Origin: an uncultured Bacteroidales bacterium
Lineage (GTDB): Bacteria; Bacteroidota; Bacteroidia; Bacteroidales; P3
DNA length: 10,584 nucleotides
Reading direction: 5' to 3'
Assembly (NCBI GenBank): GCA_947176875.1
Contig: CAMWSI010000014.1
Location: forward strand, 1 to 10,584
In this document: positions 6,676 to 10,584 of the stretch, piece by piece
How positions within the stretch are numbered: the stretch's first letter is position 1
Layout: the number at the start of each line of letters is the position of its first letter
Program-made: the position numbers and the translations under genes
Notes under the pieces: model-generated
What the model was told of the DNA's origin: nothing
What the model saw: only the letters and a program-made list of their open reading frames with translations
The model's database searches: none

Positions 6676-7692
6676 ATGCGGGGACTGATAGTAAGCAGTA
6701 CGGGCGACCGTTATGAAGTGTGGAAAGAACCGTCGGCCGGCGAAAGCGGTTCGGCGTCGAATGTCGCGGCTTCAGTCGTTCCGTCCGGCGAACCGCAGGT
6801 CTTTGTCTGCCGGGTCAAGGGAAATTTCCGGCTTAAGGGCATCAAGACCACGAATCCGGTGGCCGTGGGCGATCACGTGCGTTTCGAATGGGACGCCCAA
6901 CGGCGGACCGGCTGGATTACGTCTGTAGAGGAGCGTAAGAATGTGTTGATCCGTAAATCGGTCAATCTTTCAAAGCGTACGCATATCATCGCGGCCAATA
7001 TCGATCGCGCGTTCTGCGTCGTCAGCCTGCGGGAGCCTTATACGCCTCCCGGCTTCATAGACCGGTTTACGGTGGCGTGCGAGGCCTATCATCTGCCTTG
7101 CGCCATCATTTTCAATAAAATCGACTTGTACGATGCGACGGCCGAAACGGACTTGGCCGAACGGATGGCCGTTTACGAAAGGATAGGCTATCCGTGTTTC
7201 CGGACTTCGGCCGTGACGGGCGAGGGTGTGGAAGCGTTGAAATCCGCCATGCAGGGTCGTGTATGTCTGTTCTCCGGCAATTCGGGCGTGGGGAAGTCGG
7301 CTTTGGCCAATGCGGTGGAACCGGGTCTGAACCTGCGCGAAGGCCGTATTTCGGAGACGCATCTCAAAGGGATGCACACGACGACGTTCGCCCGCATGTA
7401 CCGTTTGACTTTCGGCGCTTTCCTCATCGATACGCCGGGTATCAAGGAATTGGGTATGGTCAATCTGAATACTGAGGAGATTTCGCGCTATTTCCCCGAA
7501 ATGCGTGCTTTGGCCGACCGATGCCGTTTCAACAACTGCACGCACGAACACGAGCCCGGTTGCGCCGTCAAACAGGCCGTATCGGAGGGTGGCATCGCGG
7601 CGGTGCGTTACAAGAATTACCTCAATATCCTGCATGGCGACGAGGTGGAAGAACCCGGGCTGTTGCAGAATAAACAAGAAGGAAGGAAATAA
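6676..7692 (+). CDS. rsgA: Ribosome small-subunit GTPase RsgA
   Basis: A 338-residue circularly permuted GTPase that helps late maturation of the 30S subunit in the cytoplasm. Motif order is the permuted one: G4 NKID 147-150, then P-loop GNSGVGKS 201-208, then G3 DTPG 252-255. An N-terminal OB-fold precedes (with RVKGNFRLKG), and a C-terminal zinc site has Cys283, Cys288, His290 and Cys296. I start at ATG 6676 because MRGLIVSSTGDRYEVW is the usual beginning; an upstream GTG at 6628 would add 16 residues with no family match and would overlap the likely promoter. Residues about 17-40, rich in Ser, Ala and Gly, look like an insertion in the first OB-fold strands. It is the first gene of a tight block with the AI-2E-family gene (3-base gap) and radC. 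Confidence 0.96.
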   Translation: MRGLIVSSTGDRYEVWKEPSAGESGSASNVAASVVPSGEPQVFVCRVKGNFRLKGIKTTNPVAVGDHVRFEWDAQRRTGWITSVEERKNVLIRKSVNLSKRTHIIAANIDRAFCVVSLREPYTPPGFIDRFTVACEAYHLPCAIIFNKIDLYDATAETDLAERMAVYERIGYPCFRTSAVTGEGVEALKSAMQGRVCLFSGNSGVGKSALANAVEPGLNLREGRISETHLKGMHTTTFARMYRLTFGAFLIDTPGIKELGMVNLNTEEISRYFPEMRALADRCRFNNCTHEHEPGCAVKQAVSEGGIAAVRYKNYLNILHGDEVEEPGLLQNKQEGRK

Positions 7693-7695
7693 ACC

Positions 7696-8790
7696 ATGAC
7701 CATGCAATTCAATAAAAGGACGATTATCGGCCTTATCGTCGGTTTGGCGGCTCTGGGCTTTGTGTTTTACTATCTGTCGGATGTCGTCATCTATATCATC
7801 GTCGCGTTCATCATCTCGATGATCGGCCGGCCGCTCGTGCAATGGTTGCACCGGCGTTTCAAACTGCCGTTCGCATTGGGCAGCCTCATCGCGCTTTTGG
7901 TGATTTTGGCGTTCGTCGTCTGCGTGGGCTGGCTCGTGTTCCCCATGCTCATACAGCAAGGTCAGTCGTTGGTCATGATGGATTACACCCAACTTACAAG
8001 CGATACTTATACGGGATTCTATCAATTGGAAGCCTGGCTGTTGGGCAAGGGCATCAACATTCCTGAAACCGATCTCAAGCAATACGTTGTGTCGGGCATC
8101 CAGCAATTGGTGCAGATGGTTAGCATCAAAGATCTCATTACCAATACGGCCGGTGTGCTGACGTCCGTGGGCATGGGGCTGTTCTGCGTCGTGTTCATCG
8201 CTTTTTTCTTTCTCAAAGACGAACAGTTGTTCAAGAACATGCTGTTCCTTTTCATTCCCGACAGGTATGTGGACCGTGCCGAAAACGTGCTGCGCTCTTC
8301 CGAGCAGTTGCTGACGCGCTATTTCGTGGGATTGAGCATAGAAGTCGTCTGCATGATGATATTCCTGTCGCTCGGGCTGTGGGCGTTCGGCATCGACCAT
8401 GCGGTGCTTTACGGTTGCATGGGCGGTGTATTGGACGTCATCCCTTATCTGGGCCCCGTCATAGGCGCCGTCCTGGCCGCGGTCTTCGCCGTCATCAATC
8501 ATCTGGAAGTGGGTTTTACAATGGATCTCGTCTGGTTAATCGTTAAAGTCGTCGTCGTTTTCGCCGGCGCGAACCTCATCGACAATTTCGTACTCCAACC
8601 GATGATTTATTCCAACAGCGTCAAGTCGCACCCGTTGGAGATATTTTTCGTCATCATCATCGCGGGCACGCTGACGGGGCCGGGCGGTATGATAGTGGCC
8701 ATACCGCTTTATACGGTATTGCGGGTCATCGCCAAGGAGTTTTTCAAGGGTAATAAACTGGTGGACGGTCTGACAAGGGGGATTTCCTGA
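7696..8790 (+). CDS. AI-2E transporter family (UPF0118) membrane protein
   Basis: A 364-residue polytopic inner-membrane protein with the layout of the AI-2E transporter family (E. coli TqsA, YdiK, PerM relatives): two or three N-terminal membrane segments (about 11-27, 29-45, 62-85), a central less hydrophobic stretch (about 90-150), then several further segments. The family hallmark stretch here is VLYGCMGGVLDVIPYLGPVIGAVLAAVFA, followed by the conserved DNFVLQPMIYSNSVKSHPLEIFFVIIIAG and the LTGPGGMIVAIPLY end. Members have been linked to export of autoinducer-2, to sodium/proton exchange, or to permease roles; the substrate here is unknown. The start at 7696 lies 3 bases after rsgA, with purine-rich AAGGAAGG at about 7679-7686 as ribosome site; an in-frame ATG two codons later is an alternative. 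Confidence 0.92.
   Translation: MTMQFNKRTIIGLIVGLAALGFVFYYLSDVVIYIIVAFIISMIGRPLVQWLHRRFKLPFALGSLIALLVILAFVVCVGWLVFPMLIQQGQSLVMMDYTQLTSDTYTGFYQLEAWLLGKGINIPETDLKQYVVSGIQQLVQMVSIKDLITNTAGVLTSVGMGLFCVVFIAFFFLKDEQLFKNMLFLFIPDRYVDRAENVLRSSEQLLTRYFVGLSIEVVCMMIFLSLGLWAFGIDHAVLYGCMGGVLDVIPYLGPVIGAVLAAVFAVINHLEVGFTMDLVWLIVKVVVVFAGANLIDNFVLQPMIYSNSVKSHPLEIFFVIIIAGTLTGPGGMIVAIPLYTVLRVIAKEFFKGNKLVDGLTRGIS
8775..8782 (+). promoter_or_regulatory. Ribosome binding site deciding the radC start
   Basis: AAGGGGGA inside the 3' end of the preceding gene stands 9 bases before the ATG at 8792. Because good Shine-Dalgarno sites are rare in this window, it supports the long form of RadC over internal starts such as ATG 8840. 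Confidence 0.5.
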
Positions 8791-8791
8791 T

Positions 8792-9616
8792 ATGGCGATT
8801 GCGGAGGAAATAGAGAATGCCGTTTGTCGGACGGACGGGATGGTCAGGGACGATGCCGGCCGCCGGGTACCGGCTTGTAAGCCGGCCGTGCGCAAGCGTG
8901 CGACAGCCCGTCTCACGCCGCATTTCTCCATACGGCATTGGGATTCGTCCGAACGTCCGCGCGAGAAAATGCTGGCCGGACATCCGGGCGTTCTGACCGA
9001 TTCGGAGTTGCTGGCTATTCTGATAGGCTCCGGTTCGGCCCGTGTTTCGGCCGTGGAGTTGTCGCGTCAAATCCTGTCGGCTTTCGGAGGGAACCTGCAT
9101 ACCGTTGCCGGCAAGACACCCAGGGAGTTGTGCGGCCGCTTCAAAGGCATAGGCGAAGCCAAGGCCGCCAGCATATTGGCTGCCTTGGAATTGGGGCGTC
9201 GCATGCAAGCGCTTCCGTTGCCGGAACGTTGCAAAATCACGAACAGCCGCGATGCGTTCCGGTTGTTGTGTACCGACATGGTGCGCCGTCCTTACGAGAT
9301 GTTCCAGGTATTGTTATTGACACGAAGCAATCATCTGATACGTAAAGTATTGATTAGTGAAGGCGGTCGCGATAAAATTCTGGTCGATCCGAAAAAAATC
9401 TTCAAGATAGCGATAGACGAACAGGCTTCGGCACTGGTGCTCTCCCATAACCATCCCTCCGGCCAACTCAAACCCAGTATGGCCGACATGAACCTGACGC
9501 GCCAGATTGTTTCGGGAGCCAAATTGTTGGATCTGGAGATTCTCGATCACCTGATTGTCGGCATCAGCGATGAGGTCTATTTCAGTTTCGCCGACGAAGG
9601 ATGCTTGAAATCCTGA
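8792..9616 (+). CDS. radC: RadC family JAB/MPN-domain protein
   Basis: A 274-residue RadC-family protein. The core begins near residue 48 with DSSERPREKML and continues with LTDSELLAILIGSGS, a helix-hairpin-helix region around GIGEAKAASILAALELGRR, then the JAB/MPN metalloprotease-like domain. The metal motif is complete: His219, His221, Ser229 and Asp232 in the HxHPSG...SxxD pattern. RadC was first tied to DNA repair, but this has been withdrawn for E. coli and the biochemical function is still unclear. The first 47 residues are an extension, basic and rich in Arg, not normal for the family (usual length about 225-230). The start at 8792 follows the previous stop by one base and has a good ribosome site, so the extension is probably translated; ATG 8840 is the next option. 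A strong terminator follows. Confidence 0.93.
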   Translation: MAIAEEIENAVCRTDGMVRDDAGRRVPACKPAVRKRATARLTPHFSIRHWDSSERPREKMLAGHPGVLTDSELLAILIGSGSARVSAVELSRQILSAFGGNLHTVAGKTPRELCGRFKGIGEAKAASILAALELGRRMQALPLPERCKITNSRDAFRLLCTDMVRRPYEMFQVLLLTRSNHLIRKVLISEGGRDKILVDPKKIFKIAIDEQASALVLSHNHPSGQLKPSMADMNLTRQIVSGAKLLDLEILDHLIVGISDEVYFSFADEGCLKS

Positions 9617-9630
9617 CGGGGGCTTCATGT

Positions 9631-9665
9631 GAAAAAGGCTCGGAAACAATTCCCGAGCCTTTTTC
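9631..9665. terminator. Bidirectional intrinsic terminator between radC and osmC-like gene
   Basis: A perfect 13-bp stem: G-A5-GGCTCGG (9631-9643) with CCGAGCC-T5-C (9653-9665), loop of 9 bases. T-runs flank the GC core on both strands, so it can end radC transcription from the left and the minus-strand OsmC-family gene, which stops at 9720, from the right. Confidence 0.93.
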
Positions 9666-9719
9666 ATTTTGAGCCGAAGGGAATCGGGCTTGCCCGTTTT
9701 CCCGTCAAGCCGGTGCCTC

Positions 9720-10127
9720 TTACCATGTTATGGCCAAGTCTATTTTCAAGGCATCCCGTAACGTGTTGTGCACCGCGCAGGTATGTGCCGCGCGTTCCAG
9801 CGTCAGTTTTTCCTTGTCGGAATAGTCTTTGTCGGGCATCCGGATCCGCACGCGGATTTCGGCGATGCGACGCGGCGGTTCCGCCGTCATGATTTTTTCC
9901 ACTTCGGCTTCCGCCCCCCGGATGTCGATCTCGCGTTGCGCCGCGAAGATGCCCATCGTCGTCAGGATGCAGTTGCCGAGCGCGACGGCGCAGAGGTCGG
10001 TGGGCGAGAAAGAAGCGCCTTTACCGGCGTTGTCCACGGGCGCGTCGGTGGTAAGGCGCGTGCCGCTTTGCAGGTGTTCGCTTTCCACGCGCAGGTCACC
10101 GAGATAGACGGATTTCATTTTGGTCAT
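9720..10127 (-). CDS. OsmC/Ohr family peroxiredoxin-like protein
   Basis: A 135-residue cytoplasmic protein of the OsmC/Ohr superfamily, thiol-dependent peroxidases that reduce organic hydroperoxides. The two conserved cysteines are present: Cys53 in the SPTDLCAVALGNCILTTMG segment and Cys117 in AAHTCAVHNTL. The lack of the typical Ohr features and the short form fit the YhfA-like subgroup, whose physiological substrate is less well known than that of OsmC or Ohr proper. The first ATG gives MTKMKSVYLGDL; the second ATG, three codons in, is equally possible. It lies downstream of the GNAT gene on the same strand, with 75 bases between that hold a long inverted repeat. Its 3' end faces the shared terminator. 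Confidence 0.9.
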   Translation of the reverse strand: MTKMKSVYLGDLRVESEHLQSGTRLTTDAPVDNAGKGASFSPTDLCAVALGNCILTTMGIFAAQREIDIRGAEAEVEKIMTAEPPRRIAEIRVRIRMPDKDYSDKEKLTLERAAHTCAVHNTLRDALKIDLAITW

Positions 10128-10145
10128 GGTCGAATCGTGTTGAGG

Positions 10146-10191
10146 GGTACCGGCCGGTCTGCCCCATGTTGCGGAAATCCGTGCCGGTACC
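10146..10191. repeat. 9-bp inverted repeat between GNAT and OsmC-family genes
   Basis: GGTACCGGC (10146-10154) and GCCGGTACC (10183-10191) are perfect inverted arms 28 bases apart; a small CGGA-AA-TCCG palindrome (10172-10181) lies between them. It falls 19 bases upstream of the OsmC-family start and about 12 bases after the GNAT stop, read on the minus strand. No T-run follows, so it is not a clear terminator; it could be an operator or an RNA hairpin. Confidence 0.55.
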
Positions 10192-10202
10192 GCGTATTTC
10201 GT

Positions 10203-10584
10203 TTACGGCAGTTTGCAACCCGCGTAAACGTATTCGTAAAGGTTTTGTTTGACTTGTTCGTATTGCCAGGGCAACAAGGCGTCGTGCGGAATAAGTGCCT
10301 GCGGCGTTTCTGAGCCGTTTGCGCCCCGTCGGTCGGTATGTGCGGCCGCTTCCATGAGATAAAGCGGCACGGCGGCTTTATCGGGGTCGTAGGCGGGTTG
10401 TTTATAGTCGCAGGGGAAGAGTTTAAGTCCCAACTGTTCGTAAAACGCGATGCGCCGTTTGGCGATTTTGTTTTCGGGCGGTTCCACCTCGATGATGACG
10501 GGCTTGGCGGCCCAGCGCAGGAACTGGCTCAGGAACAACGCGCCGATGCCCTTGCCGCGCAAGTCGTCGTGCATGGCGAAATGA
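10203..10584 (-). CDS. GNAT family N-acetyltransferase, N-terminus outside window
   Basis: The frame stays open past the ATG at 10574 to the window edge (His, Phe, Ala precede the Met), so the true start is beyond base 10584 and about 127 C-terminal residues are seen. The acetyl-CoA binding motif A is clear: LRGKGIGALFLSQFL, the (R/Q)xxGxG/A signature of GNAT enzymes, followed by a strand VIIEVEPP and the helix IAFYEQLGLKLF with the typical FYxxxGF-like element. These enzymes transfer acetyl groups to amines of small molecules or proteins; the substrate here is unknown. It ends with an unassigned tail of about 40 residues. Confidence 0.85.
   Translation of the reverse strand, partial: HFAMHDDLRGKGIGALFLSQFLRWAAKPVIIEVEPPENKIAKRRIAFYEQLGLKLFPCDYKQPAYDPDKAAVPLYLMEAAAHTDRRGANGSETPQALIPHDALLPWQYEQVKQNLYEYVYAGCKLP

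Noticed and set aside
6970..8502. 510-codon open frame on the minus strand
   Set aside because: It lies wholly opposite rsgA and the AI-2E-family gene, is rich in His, Asp, Gln and Arg as expected of an antisense shadow in GC-rich DNA, and shows no recognisable domain.
9629..9892. 87-codon frame starting MKKARKQFPSLFH, mirrored by a minus-strand frame 9314-9667 starting MKKARELFPSLFH
   Set aside because: The similar starts come from the palindromic terminator 9631-9665 read from both strands; neither frame has coding features beyond it.

Overview
The window looks like chromosomal DNA of a non-marine Bacteroidota, most likely Bacteroidales with fairly high GC (Rikenellaceae/Alistipes-like is a guess). 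The reasons are the gldE-gldD pair, the protein style of NadB, PurB, RsgA and RadC, weak or absent Shine-Dalgarno sites at most starts, and a promoter of the Bacteroidota type (TTG, 20 nt, TATCTTTG) just ahead of nadB. Almost all of it is housekeeping sequence; there is no phage, transposase, CRISPR array, tRNA or rRNA.

Layout, left to right. Bases 1-1342 hold the C-terminal part of gldE (CBS/CorC-type membrane protein) and gldD (lipoprotein), overlapping by 20 bases. Bases 1343-1649 are a non-coding region with an exact 32-bp direct repeat (both copies carry the promoter) that brackets a strongly structured inverted-repeat element. Bases 1650-6555 carry nadB (L-aspartate oxidase), purB (adenylosuccinate lyase) and an MsbA-like ABC exporter, all on +. 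After a 120-base gap come rsgA, an AI-2E-family membrane protein and radC (6676-9616), packed with gaps of 3 and 1 bases. A strong bidirectional terminator at 9631-9665 closes this block. On the minus strand lie an OsmC-family protein and, cut by the window edge, a GNAT acetyltransferase.

The genes do not form one pathway. NadB starts de novo NAD synthesis (with fumarate or oxygen as electron acceptor), PurB acts twice in purine synthesis and releases fumarate, the ABC protein probably exports lipid, RsgA matures the 30S subunit. The only cross-link I can see is fumarate, made by PurB and usable by NadB, which is suggestive but unproven.

The part most worth a second look is the 307-base gap between gldD and nadB: a duplicated promoter 225 bases apart enclosing a cloverleaf-like fold (arms 1463-1471/1570-1578 with three internal hairpins). 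It could be a small RNA with its own promoter, a structured leader for nadB, or a small palindromic repeat element. The sequence alone does not decide between these.
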